Below, piece after piece: positions 7,707-15,101 of a DNA stretch of 27,509 nucleotides (position 1 is its first letter; every line of letters starts with the position of its first letter). Both the position numbers and the translations under genes were made by a program. Under the pieces are notes generated by a model. That model did not search any database. It was not told where the DNA came from and saw only the letters and a list, made by a program, of their open reading frames with translations. The stretch covers positions 9,401 to 36,909 of the forward strand of contig DGRV01000039.1 in the NCBI GenBank assembly GCA_002391225.1, written 5' to 3'. This stretch comes from Christensenella sp. UBA4379. GTDB taxonomy: Bacteria > Bacillota > Clostridia > Christensenellales > Aristaeellaceae.

Positions 7707-10700
7707 ATGAAAAATCGTCTGATCATTCTGTGCGTTGCTCTGGTCATCTGCCTGATTGGCGCGGGAGTGCTGGGTTATCTGCTGCACCAGGAAAAGCAGC
7801 ACAGCCAGACCATCACCCAGCAGCTGAACGACGTCACCACACAGAACAGCCGTCTGCAGACGGACAAAGAGAACCTGACCGCGGACCTGACGGCCCAGAC
7901 CGCCGCGAAGGAAGACGCCCTGACGAAAAACGCGTCCCTGACCGAGGATCTGAACCAGACCGCCGCCGCCCTGAAAGCGGAAACGGATCTGAAAAACCAG
8001 GCGCTGAGTGAAAACGAGGCCCTGAACAAGACTCTGGACGAAACCCGCCAGGCCCTGGCGGACGAACAGGCCGAAAAGGAAAGCGCCCTGGCCCGGGTCA
8101 CTGAGCTGACCGGCAGCCTGACCGAAATGACCGAGCAGCGCGCCCAGCTGGACGGCAAGGTGCAGGAAATGGAAACCGCCCTCCAGGCCGTTTCCCAGGC
8201 CCGGGACGCCGCCGAGCAGCAGGCCGAAAGCCTGAACGGGAAGCTCACTGAAGTCACCGGCCAGGTGCAGGAGCTCACCGGACGGCTGTCCGGCATGAGC
8301 GCGACCAGCGAAGGCCTCACCCGCCAGGTGAGCGAGCTGACCGAAACCCTGGCCGCCGCCACCAGCGAAGACCCCACGCAGACCCGGAACCTCTTCTTTT
8401 CTGATGAACGGCTTCAAAGCCTGGTCAGCGAAAACGAGCAGCTGACCGCCCAGCTGGCGGCCGCCCAGACGGAGCTGACCGGGCTCAACGACAGCCTGAT
8501 CCAAATCGCAGGCGAGCGGGACACGCTGAACGGGCAGGTCCAGGCCCTGCGCGAAAACCTGGGGCTGACGGACGGCCAGTTAAGCGTCCTTTTGACCGAC
8601 CGGAACGCCCTCAATGAAAAGATCGACGCGGTCACCGCGAAGCTCCAGAGCGCCGAAAACGCCGCCGAACAGAGCGAAGAAGAAAAATCCGAGCTTCAAA
8701 AGCAGCTGGATGCCCTCAAGCAGGAGCTGGCGGGGATGAACGCCGCCGTGGAAAACGTCCAGGGAGAGCACGGCGACCTAAACGGCCAGCTGACCGCCAT
8801 GGAAACGGCCCTGAGCACCGCCGCCGAACAGCTGAATCAGCTGACCCAGGAGCGGGATCACCTGGCTGACACGATGAAGACCCTCGAAACCAGCCTGGAG
8901 CAGACCGGCAAGGAGCTTTCCGCCCAGCAGCAGGTAAACCAAGCCGCCCAGGCCCTGAACGACGAGCTGACCCAGAACCTGGAGCAGACCCGCCAGGCCC
9001 TGGCCGACGAGCAGGCCGAAAAGCAGGGCGCCCTCGCCCAGGTCACCGAGCTGAGCGGACAGCTGACGGAAATGGCCGGGGAGAAGGACGCCCTGGACGA
9101 AACCGTCCGGCAGCTGACCGAATCCCTGGAGACCATGTCCCAGGCCAAGGACGCCGCCGTGCAGCAGGCCGAAAACCTGACCACTCAGCTGTCCAACGTC
9201 ACCGGCCAGGTGCAGGCCCTCACCGAGCAGGTATCCGCAATCACCGCGACCAGCGAAACCCTGTCCACCCAGGTAGCTGAACTGGAACAGGAGCTGGCCG
9301 CCGCCACGCAGAACAATTCCGAGCTGACCGAGCAGGTCGCCATCACCAGCGCCAGCAACGAAGAGCTGACGCAGAAGCTTTCCTCCATGAACGATCAGGT
9401 GAAAAAGCTGCTCAGCGAAAACGAGGAGCTTTCCCATCAGCTGGAGACCGCGCATCAGCAGCTGGCCTCTCTGAACGAAAGCCTGACGGCCCTGACCGAG
9501 GAGAGAGACAGGCTGAGCGCCCAGGTGCAGACCCTGCGGGACACCCTGACCGACACCGATTCCCGCCTGGCCGCCCTGACGACCGAAAAGACCGCCCTGA
9601 CCGACCGGATCAACGACCTGAGCAGCCAGCTGGAGCACGCCGAAACCAAATCCACCGCCAGCGAAAACGAAAAGGCGGAGCTCAAGACCCAGCTGGACAG
9701 CCTGAACCAGGAGCTGGCCGGCCTCAACGGCACCCTGGCCACCGTACAGGGAGAGCATGACAGCCTGACCACCCAGATCACCGGGATGGAGGACGCGCTG
9801 AGCGCCGCCACCGACAACCTGACCAAGCTGACCGGCGAAAGGGACCAGCTGACCGAGCAGATGCTCTCCCTGGAGACCAGCCTGGCCAACACCGGCAAAG
9901 AGCTGGCCGCCCAGCAGGAGGCCAACGACGCCGTCAAGGCCCTCAACGAAGAACTGACCAAGAACCTGGCCGACACGGAGGCCGCCCTCGCCGCAGAAAC
10001 GGCTGAAAAGGAGCAGGTCCAGGCCCAGAACGCCGAACTCACCAAGAACCTGACTGATACCGAGGCCGCCCTCGCCGCGGAAACCGCTGAAAAGGAACAG
10101 GTTCAGGCCCAGAACGCCGAGCTCACCAAGAACCTGAACGACACCGAAGCCGCCCTCGCCGCAGAAACGGCTGAAAAGGAACAGGTCCAGGCCCAGAACG
10201 CCGAGCTCACCAAGAACCTGAGCGACACCGAGGCCGCTCTCGCCGCCGAAACCGCTGAAAAGGAACAGGTCCAGAAGAACCTGAGCGAGACCGAGGCCGC
10301 TCTCGCCGCGGAAACGGCTGAAAAGGAACAGGTCCAAAAGAACCTGAGCGACACCGAGGCCGCCCTCGCCGCCGAAACGGCTGAAAAGGAACAGGTCCAG
10401 GCCCAGAACGCCGAGCTGACCGAAAACAACCAGTACCTCGAGCAGCGGGCGGCGGACCTGGCCGAGCAGACGGAGCTGGCTGCCCGCCAGTTCCAGCAGA
10501 AGCCCGTCCCCTACGCCACCAGCGGCAAGCCGATGCTCAGCTGGTTCCGTACCCGCCTGGCAGACGACGGCAACCCGCAGCTGTGGCTCAACATGGCAGA
10601 CCGCGCCGGCCTGCGCTCCGTCACCATCGTGCGGACCTGGCAGGACCAAGACGGCCAGGAGCATGAGACCGTCGAAGAGGAAATGAACCTGGGCGGCGCC

Positions 10701-10901
10701 TTTGAAGCCCTCCGCTACCGGACGATGCTGCGCCTGGGCGAATACCGGGTCATGATCATGAACGTGAACAACGAGCGCTATTTCAGCGACGTGCTGGTGC
10801 TGATCGAGGACGTCGACGGCAACGGCATTCCGGACACGATGACCAACGCCGACGGCCAGGTGACCTTCTTAGAATACGAAAATGCGTTTAGCGGCAAATA
10901 A
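7707..10901 (+). CDS. Membrane-anchored long coiled-coil protein with nested heptad repeats
   Basis: I recognise no named family. The protein has 1064 residues from the ATG at 7707. An upstream in-frame ATG at 7695 abuts the AAAGGA ribosome binding site (7689-7694), so 7707 is preferred. Residues 5-26 form one membrane helix (LIILCVALVICLIGAGVLGY), suggesting an N-in anchor with the rest outside. Residues about 30-930 are almost pure coiled coil, rich in Glu/Gln/Ala/Leu/Thr, with no Cys and essentially one Pro (SEDPTQT). It contains two long modules, about 109-423 and 424-752, then six 21- or 28-residue copies. Residues 932-1064 form a non-coiled domain (KPVPYATSGKPMLSWFRTRL onward) holding a thrombospondin-3/EF-hand-like loop D1035-VDGNGIPD-1043, which suggests calcium binding. 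It is probably a cell-envelope spacer or scaffold; its function is unknown. It appears monocistronic, with a hairpin at 10924. Confidence 0.9.
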   Translation: MKNRLIILCVALVICLIGAGVLGYLLHQEKQHSQTITQQLNDVTTQNSRLQTDKENLTADLTAQTAAKEDALTKNASLTEDLNQTAAALKAETDLKNQALSENEALNKTLDETRQALADEQAEKESALARVTELTGSLTEMTEQRAQLDGKVQEMETALQAVSQARDAAEQQAESLNGKLTEVTGQVQELTGRLSGMSATSEGLTRQVSELTETLAAATSEDPTQTRNLFFSDERLQSLVSENEQLTAQLAAAQTELTGLNDSLIQIAGERDTLNGQVQALRENLGLTDGQLSVLLTDRNALNEKIDAVTAKLQSAENAAEQSEEEKSELQKQLDALKQELAGMNAAVENVQGEHGDLNGQLTAMETALSTAAEQLNQLTQERDHLADTMKTLETSLEQTGKELSAQQQVNQAAQALNDELTQNLEQTRQALADEQAEKQGALAQVTELSGQLTEMAGEKDALDETVRQLTESLETMSQAKDAAVQQAENLTTQLSNVTGQVQALTEQVSAITATSETLSTQVAELEQELAAATQNNSELTEQVAITSASNEELTQKLSSMNDQVKKLLSENEELSHQLETAHQQLASLNESLTALTEERDRLSAQVQTLRDTLTDTDSRLAALTTEKTALTDRINDLSSQLEHAETKSTASENEKAELKTQLDSLNQELAGLNGTLATVQGEHDSLTTQITGMEDALSAATDNLTKLTGERDQLTEQMLSLETSLANTGKELAAQQEANDAVKALNEELTKNLADTEAALAAETAEKEQVQAQNAELTKNLTDTEAALAAETAEKEQVQAQNAELTKNLNDTEAALAAETAEKEQVQAQNAELTKNLSDTEAALAAETAEKEQVQKNLSETEAALAAETAEKEQVQKNLSDTEAALAAETAEKEQVQAQNAELTENNQYLEQRAADLAEQTELAARQFQQKPVPYATSGKPMLSWFRTRLADDGNPQLWLNMADRAGLRSVTIVRTWQDQDGQEHETVEEEMNLGGAFEALRYRTMLRLGEYRVMIMNVNNERYFSDVLVLIEDVDGNGIPDTMTNADGQVTFLEYENAFSGK
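8031..9962 (+). repeat. Two long tandem coiled-coil modules (945 and 987 bp)
   Basis: The segment starting TLDETRQALADEQAEK at 8031 recurs as NLEQTRQALADEQAEK at 8976 and again as the founder of the short repeats at 9963. The periods are 945 bp (315 residues) and 987 bp (329 residues). The 42-bp difference is 14 residues, two heptads, gained before the second SENEEL segment. Landmarks such as GTVxGEH(D)L and LETSLxxTGKELxAQQ are shared. The copies are diverged at the DNA level. Confidence 0.85.
9960..10421 (+). repeat. Six short tandem repeats (84 or 63 bp) in the coiled-coil gene
   Basis: Units start at 9960, 10044, 10128, 10212, 10275 and 10338. Each encodes KNLxDTEAALAAETAEKEQV, usually followed by QAQNAELT. 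Units 1, 2, 3 and 6 have 28 residues; units 4 and 5 have 21, lacking the AQNAELT heptad. Both lengths are whole numbers of heptads, so the coiled-coil register is kept. Confidence 0.95.
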
Positions 10902-10923
10902 CAAAGAAAACCTCATGATGCAG

Positions 10924-10962
10924 CCGGCCCCGGCGGGAAAATCCGCCGGGGCCGGTATCTGT
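10924..10962 (+). terminator. Strong hairpin downstream of the coiled-coil gene
   Basis: A perfect 13-bp stem, CCGGCCCCGGCGG (10924-10936) with CCGCCGGGGCCGG (10943-10955), and a 6-base loop. The following TATCTGTTT is only weakly T-rich, so this is a probable rather than textbook terminator. Confidence 0.65.
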
Positions 10963-10977
10963 TTCGCTCTGAACCAG

Positions 10978-11006
10978 TGGAAATCAGTTCTCATTTATGG
11001 TACAAT
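10978..11006 (+). promoter_or_regulatory. Candidate promoter of the isomerase-phytase pair
   Basis: TGGAAA (10978-10983), 17-base spacer, TACAAT (11001-11006). The transcript would start near 11013, about 45 bases before the isomerase ATG. Confidence 0.55.
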
Positions 11007-11056
11007 AAAATCCACCAGAAATGATGACGAACACGTTTCACAGGAGGAATCATCCG

Positions 11057-12250
11057 ATGATCAAGTTTTATCAGATCCGAAGCCCGCTGACCCAGGTGAC
11101 CGAGGAGCATATCGACCGGTATATCGGCGCATTATCCGACGCTTTGGGCGAGACCCTCGTCCGCAGCTCTCTGGACGAATACCTGGCGGAGGAGTTCGCC
11201 CTTTTGTACGTGGCCTCCGGCGGCAGCGAAGGATATTTCCTCCAGGTGTTTGAGCGGCTGAAGGCCCGGCGCTGCTACATCCTCACCAGCGGGGAATCCA
11301 ATTCCCTGGCGGCGTCCATGGAAATCCTGAGCTATCTGCGCAAGCACGGCGGCGAGGGCGAGATCCTCCACGGCGATATCGGCCAGGTGGCCGATCAGAT
11401 CCGCCTGCTCCTTCATGCCCACCGGGCGCTGGCCGCCCTGCGGGGAAAGAAGCTGGGCTGCATCGGGAAGCCGTCCGACTGGCTGATCGCCAGCGATTAC
11501 GACAGCGAGGCGGTACAAAAGCGCCTGGGCCTTTCCCTCGTGACCATCCCGATGGAAGAGCTGCTGGCCGAAATCCCGCTTAACGCCTATGAAGCGAACG
11601 AATACACCGAAGCCTTCCTGCGCCAGAAATTTGACCGCAGGGAGGTGGAAAAGGCCCTGTACGTCTACGGAGCCTTCCAGCGTATCGTGGCGCGGTACGG
11701 CCTAAGCGGCCTCACGGTCCGCTGCTTTGACCTGCTGGACACAGTGCACACCACGGGCTGCCTGGGCCTTTCCATCCTCAACAGCCAGGGCGTCTGGGGC
11801 GGGTGCGAGGGCGACCTGCCCTCCCTGCTGTCCATGGCGGTCTTGGGCAGCGTGACGGGCGAGCCCCTGTTCATGTGCAACCCCAGCCGTTTCGACACCA
11901 AGGCGGGCGTCGCCACCTTCGCCCACTGCACCATCCCTACGGCAATGGTGCGGGATTACTGCCTGAACACGCACTTTGAATCCGGCATCGGGGCGGCCAT
12001 ACAGGCCACGTTCGACCTGGGCGACTGCACCCTGTTCAAGTGCGAGGGAGACCTGTCCCGCTACTTTGTCAAGGAAGGCAAAATCCTCGACACCCCCTTC
12101 AGCGACATGCTCTGCCGCACCCAGATCCGCGTCGGGCTGGACGATTTTTCCTACTTCCTGACCCGGCCCATCAACAACCACCACATCCTCTGCCGCGGCC
12201 GCCACGCCGATCAGGTCGACGCCTTCTTCAGGCTCGTACAGCAGGGATAA
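11057..12250 (+). CDS. Fucose/arabinose isomerase-like protein (COG2407-type sugar isomerase), substrate unknown
   Basis: A cytoplasmic protein of 397 residues. The start at 11057 is fixed by AGGAGG at 11042-11047; an earlier in-frame ATG at 11021 has no such site. The C-terminal half has the hallmarks of the L-fucose isomerase-like family: GLSGLTVRCFDLLDTVHTTGCLGLSILNSQG, then CEGDLPSLLSMAVLGSVTGEP with the presumed metal-binding Glu, FMCNPSRFD, FAHCTIP with the presumed metal-binding His, HFESGIGAAIQ and NHHILCRGRHAD. The N-terminal half resembles the substrate/Rossmann-like part (LTSGESNSLAASMEILSYL). Family members interconvert aldoses and ketoses using a divalent metal, but many have no assigned substrate. 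The next gene starts 27 bases later, so the two are probably co-transcribed. Family confidence is good, reaction confidence low. Confidence 0.85.
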   Translation: MIKFYQIRSPLTQVTEEHIDRYIGALSDALGETLVRSSLDEYLAEEFALLYVASGGSEGYFLQVFERLKARRCYILTSGESNSLAASMEILSYLRKHGGEGEILHGDIGQVADQIRLLLHAHRALAALRGKKLGCIGKPSDWLIASDYDSEAVQKRLGLSLVTIPMEELLAEIPLNAYEANEYTEAFLRQKFDRREVEKALYVYGAFQRIVARYGLSGLTVRCFDLLDTVHTTGCLGLSILNSQGVWGGCEGDLPSLLSMAVLGSVTGEPLFMCNPSRFDTKAGVATFAHCTIPTAMVRDYCLNTHFESGIGAAIQATFDLGDCTLFKCEGDLSRYFVKEGKILDTPFSDMLCRTQIRVGLDDFSYFLTRPINNHHILCRGRHADQVDAFFRLVQQG

Positions 12251-12277
12251 ACCGGAAAGAGAAGGAAGCACGGGATC

Positions 12278-13279
12278 ATGAAAAAACCGCTGTCCATCAT
12301 TTTAGCGTTGGCGTTTTTCTTCTGCGCCGCGGCGGCAGCCCAGGCCGAGGTGTTCATCCGGGTGGACCGGGATGACCCGGAGGCCTGGCGCGGGGAGCTG
12401 GACAACGTCCGCTTCCTGCCGGAGGAAAGGATGTCCGGCAGCGCGCAGTTTTCCCAGGAGCAGTTCACCGCCCTGGCCGCCCAACTTCAAAGTCTGGGCC
12501 GGGACGTATGGATCGTGGACTGCCGGATGGAGACTCATGGGTTGATCAACGGCATCGCCGTCTCCTGGTGCGGTGGAAGCAACGACGCAAACCTCGGCCG
12601 CTCCGTCGCGGAAATTGAGGCGGAGGAGGCGGGCCTTTCCAGCCTGGTCGGCACGGAGGTCACGGCCTATACAGCCGTCAACGATCAGCCGGCGGACCGA
12701 TTGGACCTGAAGGTCGACACCTGGGAGACGGAGCGCGAGCTGGTGGAAAACAGCGGCTTTCACTATCTCCGCCTGGCCTGCCCCGACCATTGCTGGCCGC
12801 CCGCCGACGTGATCGACGCCTTTATTTCCTTCGCCCGTGAGCTTCCGGCCGACGCCTGGCTCCATTTCCACTGCCAGGCCGGGTCCGGGCGGACCGGGGC
12901 CTTCATGACCATCTGGGAGATGATGGGAAAACCGGATGTCTCTGTGGAGGACATCCTGCGGCACCAGGCGGAAACCGGCAGCGGGAACCTGCTGGACATC
13001 TCCGCCCCGGAAAAGAGCCCCGCTCAAAAGGAGCGGTGCGTCCTGGCCCGGGCCATGTATCTCTATATCCAGGAAAACCGGGCGGACCATTTCGCCCTGT
13101 CCTGGAGCGAGTGGCTGAAGGCCCACTCCCGGACCGTGACGATGAAACCGGGCGACCGTTTGGACGGGGAGGGCTTCAGCTCCGACCCCCTGGTGGTGAC
13201 CAACGCCCTGCAGGCGGAGGCGTCCGGCCGGGCCACGGTGCTTTCCAGAGACACGCTTTTATTCATTACTGTTGATTGA
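12278..13279 (+). CDS. Secreted PTP-like (cysteine) phytase / inositol phosphatase homologue
   Basis: 333 residues with signal peptide MKKPLSIILALAFFFCAAAA and predicted cleavage after AQA (residue 23), so exported. The active-site P-loop is H198-C199-Q-A-G-S-G-R205-T-G in the context WLHFHCQAGSGRTGAFM, matching the HCxxGxxR phosphatase motif. The likely general acid is D170 in LACPDHCWPPADVIDAF, equivalent to the TDH loop of PTP-like phytases. DCRMETHGLINGIAVSW is another family landmark. Known relatives (such as Selenomonas ruminantium PhyA) remove phosphates from myo-inositol hexakisphosphate by a cysteinyl-phosphate intermediate. The P-loop differs from HCEAGVGRT, so another phosphorylated substrate is possible. 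It follows the isomerase-like gene by 27 bases, has a ribosome binding site AGAAGGA, and ends at a strong terminator. Confidence 0.88.
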   Translation: MKKPLSIILALAFFFCAAAAAQAEVFIRVDRDDPEAWRGELDNVRFLPEERMSGSAQFSQEQFTALAAQLQSLGRDVWIVDCRMETHGLINGIAVSWCGGSNDANLGRSVAEIEAEEAGLSSLVGTEVTAYTAVNDQPADRLDLKVDTWETERELVENSGFHYLRLACPDHCWPPADVIDAFISFARELPADAWLHFHCQAGSGRTGAFMTIWEMMGKPDVSVEDILRHQAETGSGNLLDISAPEKSPAQKERCVLARAMYLYIQENRADHFALSWSEWLKAHSRTVTMKPGDRLDGEGFSSDPLVVTNALQAEASGRATVLSRDTLLFITVD

Positions 13280-13295
13280 ACATCAAATGAACTGA

Positions 13296-13325
13296 GCCGG
13301 CAGATTCTGCCGGCCTTCTTTTTTT
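13296..13325 (+). terminator. Rho-independent terminator of the isomerase-phytase operon
   Basis: GCCGGCA (13296-13302) and TGCCGGC (13308-13314) with a 5-base loop, followed by CTTCTTTTTTT. It lies 17 bases after the phytase stop. Confidence 0.92.
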
Positions 13326-13351
13326 GCTGACGGCACATCATCGTCCCGCAA

Positions 13352-13384
13352 GACAAAACGCTCCGCCTCCGAAGAGGCGAAGCG
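13352..13384 (-). terminator. Rho-independent terminator of the GNAT gene
   Basis: On the minus strand CGCTTCGCCTC pairs with GAGGCGGAGCG around a UUCG tetraloop (13359-13384), then TTTTGTC. An 11-bp stem with one G-U pair. It faces the phytase terminator, so convergent transcripts are separated. Confidence 0.87.
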
Positions 13385-13406
13385 CAGGACTAAAGATAGT
13401 TTCGTT

Positions 13407-14060
13407 TTATCTGACGACGGAAGAATGGCTGTAAATGTAGAACTCTTCCTGGCTGGGCATCCACTTCTTTTCCCTGGGCGGGAAGGAGGCGTCAAAGGCC
13501 TCGACGGCTTCGGTGTCATCGCAGCAATCCGCCGCCATGCTCGGGATATACATCCATTTTCTGCCGTCCAGCGCGCCGGGCATCAGCTCGCGGACCAGCA
13601 GCGCCGTCGGATAGTTTCCGTCCACCGCAAAACAGACATTCTTCTTTTTGCAGCTGACGAAACCGCTGCTCACATAATTCCCCGGGTTGCCAAGGTTGAT
13701 GTTCACGTCAAAGCCGAGCCTTCGGCCCTCCTCAAAGGAGCGCTCGATCAGGCGTTTGCCGATCTTCTGCCGCTGGAATTCCACGGCGACGCAAAGCGGG
13801 CCAAAGGAAAGGATTTCCTTTCGTTTGCCCTCCTCATCCTCCAGCCAGGCTTTGGTATACATGATACTGCCGACGATCCTGCCGTCCGCTTCGGCCACGA
13901 AGGCCAGTTCAGGAAGAAAGTCGGGATGGCTCCTCATCTGATGCACAAAATAGTGTTCATCTGCTCCCGGCTTATAGACGTTCCAAAAGGCTTCCCGGGT
14001 CAGCTCTTCCACAGCGCGGTAGTCTTTTTCCGTTTCCCGCCGGATGATCATAGAATTCAT
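13407..14060 (-). CDS. GNAT-family N-acetyltransferase
   Basis: A cytoplasmic acetyl-CoA-dependent acetyltransferase of 217 residues. The start at 14060 is set by AGGAGG at 14067-14072; the frame is open further upstream but without a ribosome binding site. The N-terminus MNSMIIRRETEKDYRAVEEL is typical of GNAT proteins. The acetyl-CoA loop is in FGPLCVAVEFQRQKIGKRLI (residues 87-105), followed by FDVNINLGNPGNYVSSGFVSC, the beta-bulge and C-terminal strands. The closest general type is YhbS-like predicted acetyltransferases; the acceptor is unknown. It may be expressed from the promoter at 14512-14539 together with the broken gene at 14116-14450, under the neighbouring XRE regulator. It ends at a UUCG-loop terminator. 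Confidence 0.92.
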   Translation of the reverse strand: MNSMIIRRETEKDYRAVEELTREAFWNVYKPGADEHYFVHQMRSHPDFLPELAFVAEADGRIVGSIMYTKAWLEDEEGKRKEILSFGPLCVAVEFQRQKIGKRLIERSFEEGRRLGFDVNINLGNPGNYVSSGFVSCKKKNVCFAVDGNYPTALLVRELMPGALDGRKWMYIPSMAADCCDDTEAVEAFDASFPPREKKWMPSQEEFYIYSHSSVVR

Positions 14061-14115
14061 GTTCTTCCTCCTGTTCTCTGTCTTCATATTCTTCTTTATC
14101 AGACATGAACGGGGA

Positions 14116-14450
14116 TCAGGGAATGCGGTCCGGCAGAAGGACAAAACAAAAAGTGTCCGGCGACTGTCCGAACCGCGCCATGGCATCAGCAAACAAGCGG
14201 TCATGCCACCGCCGTTTTTTCAGCCATGTTCCCTGTTACAGAACAGTCTCCAAACACTACCTCCGCAGGATGGCCCGGTTCTTCCGGGATCTCTGCTGAA
14301 TATATGGTAAAACAGATGCGCCGCTTTGTCAAGGGCCAGAAAGCAGACGCCGGCATATCACAGCTGGCATCTTCAATGAACCTTTTTCTGTCAAAAAAAC
14401 ACCTTGTCAAGCTGCTTTTCCAGGGTGCCTGCCTTGGCGTACCGTTTCAT
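14116..14450 (-). pseudogene. Probable small gene with two homopolymer frameshifts, unknown function
   Basis: From the ATG at 14450 (AAAGGA at 14457-14462, 6-base spacing) the frame reads MKRYAKAGTLEKQLDKVFF and hits a stop at a seven-T run (14393-14399). Removing one T joins it to a 58-codon frame (DRKRFIEDASCDMPASAFW onward, then FTIYSAEIPEEPGHPAEVV). Removing one A from a six-A run (14215-14220) joins that to RRWHDRLFADAMARFGQSP and a stop at 14116. The repaired length is exactly 110 residues. A good promoter (14512-14539) points at it. I recognise no family. It could be a decaying gene or homopolymer errors in the assembly, and the short open frames could also be chance. Confidence 0.35.
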
Positions 14451-14501
14451 ACATGATCCTTTCTCCCAATCGTCAAGATTCTTCAACCAAAACGCCAAAT
14501 C

Positions 14502-14546
14502 GTATAAGTATCTTATACCTTTTTAGATAAAATGGTCAAGTATCTT
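14502..14546. promoter_or_regulatory. Operator-like repeats and promoter facing the GNAT side, next to the XRE gene
   Basis: The minus-strand promoter is TTGACC (14534-14539), 16 bases, TATAAG (14512-14517). The -10 lies inside a perfect palindrome GTATAAG-TAT-CTTATAC (14502-14518). The core AAGTATCTT (14506-14514) recurs at 14538-14546, overlapping the -35, 32 bases away, about three helical turns. Each core is an AAG-N3-CTT dyad. The layout fits repression by the adjacent XRE protein; direct evidence is lacking. Confidence 0.6.
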
Positions 14547-14601
14547 GTTCAAAAAATCAGATGAAAGTCGAAATATATTATACTTTTCACGGGTGAGAAG
14601 T

Positions 14602-14913
14602 ATGATCGGAGAACGCTTAAAGGATGTACGGAAAGATCACGGCGATACTCAGACTGATTTGGCTAAAAAGCTGAATGTTTCCTTAAGCACTGTTAAATCC
14701 TGGGAAAGAGGAAACAGCGCCCCCAGCCATGAATTACTGGTGGCGATCTGCAAGCTGTATCAGGTATCCTCTGATTTTCTCTTAGGATTGAATAATGACG
14801 ACCCTCTGTTATCTTCAAACGTTCAGGAAAAACTGTCTCCGCAAAACAGAGCCCTTGTCCGTCTGTTTGAAGAATTCATCCTCTATAAGCAGCAAAAAGA
14901 AGCAAAAAAATAA
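14602..14913 (+). CDS. XRE-family transcriptional regulator (HTH_3)
   Basis: A 103-residue DNA-binding protein. The start at 14602 is chosen because MIGERLKDVRKDHGDTQTDL is the canonical beginning of this family and a GGTGAG site lies just before it; an upstream TTG would add 19 unrelated residues. The helix-turn-helix covers about residues 16-37 (QTDLAKKLNVSLSTVKSWER), followed by PSHELLVAICKLYQVSSDFLLGL. Residues 64-103 are a short charged tail, perhaps for dimerisation. It is divergent from the GNAT gene, and the palindromic repeats at 14502-14546 are its likely target. No clear promoter for the gene itself is seen. Local base composition is less GC-rich than its neighbours, hinting at a different history. 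Confidence 0.9.
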   Translation: MIGERLKDVRKDHGDTQTDLAKKLNVSLSTVKSWERGNSAPSHELLVAICKLYQVSSDFLLGLNNDDPLLSSNVQEKLSPQNRALVRLFEEFILYKQQKEAKK

Positions 14914-14949
14914 AACCGCCGGCCAGCGTTCGTCTCTGGCGCGGCGGTT
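14904..14949 (-). terminator. Terminator downstream of the MATE gene
   Basis: On the minus strand AACCGCC (from 14949) pairs with GGCGGTT (to 14914), with an inner GCCAG/CTGGC pairing and small bulges, then TTATTTTTTTGC. The T-run lies inside the last lysine codons of the convergent XRE gene. The hairpin is about 150 bases after the MATE stop. Confidence 0.7.
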
Positions 14950-15101
14950 CATTCATTTCAATGAGACACCGGTTCTTTTATCTGCCTGTCTACGGCGGTC
15001 AGAAGGGGCTAAAACTAAACGAAAGTCGTCCTGATTTCATCTGCTATTTCGCTTCTTTGCATCCATTGTTCAGAGAATCCATTTACCCGGCGGGCCTTCC
15101 C

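Larger units (their letters stand above)
14061..14601. other. Gap between GNAT and XRE genes
   Basis: This 541-base stretch contains the probable broken gene (14116-14450), its promoter and the operator-like repeats. I see nothing else convincing in it, and no RNA gene. Confidence 0.5.

Noticed and set aside
9960..10421. Regular tandem repeats considered as a CRISPR array
   Set aside because: Units are contiguous, in frame and without unique spacers; they encode a coiled coil.
8778..10664. Long minus-strand open frame opposite the coiled-coil gene, with its own repeats
   Set aside because: The repeats mirror the plus-strand heptad repeats. There is no promoter or ribosome site, and the Leu/Gly/Val-rich translation is typical of a shadow.
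14061..14204. N-terminal extension of the GNAT frame up to 14204
   Set aside because: The AGGAGG at 14067-14072 fixes the start at 14060, and the extension is rich in Cys/Arg/Pro without similarity to GNAT proteins.
14226..14456. 76-codon plus-strand frame opposite the probable broken gene
   Set aside because: No ribosome site or promoter, and no recognisable features; the minus-strand reading has both.
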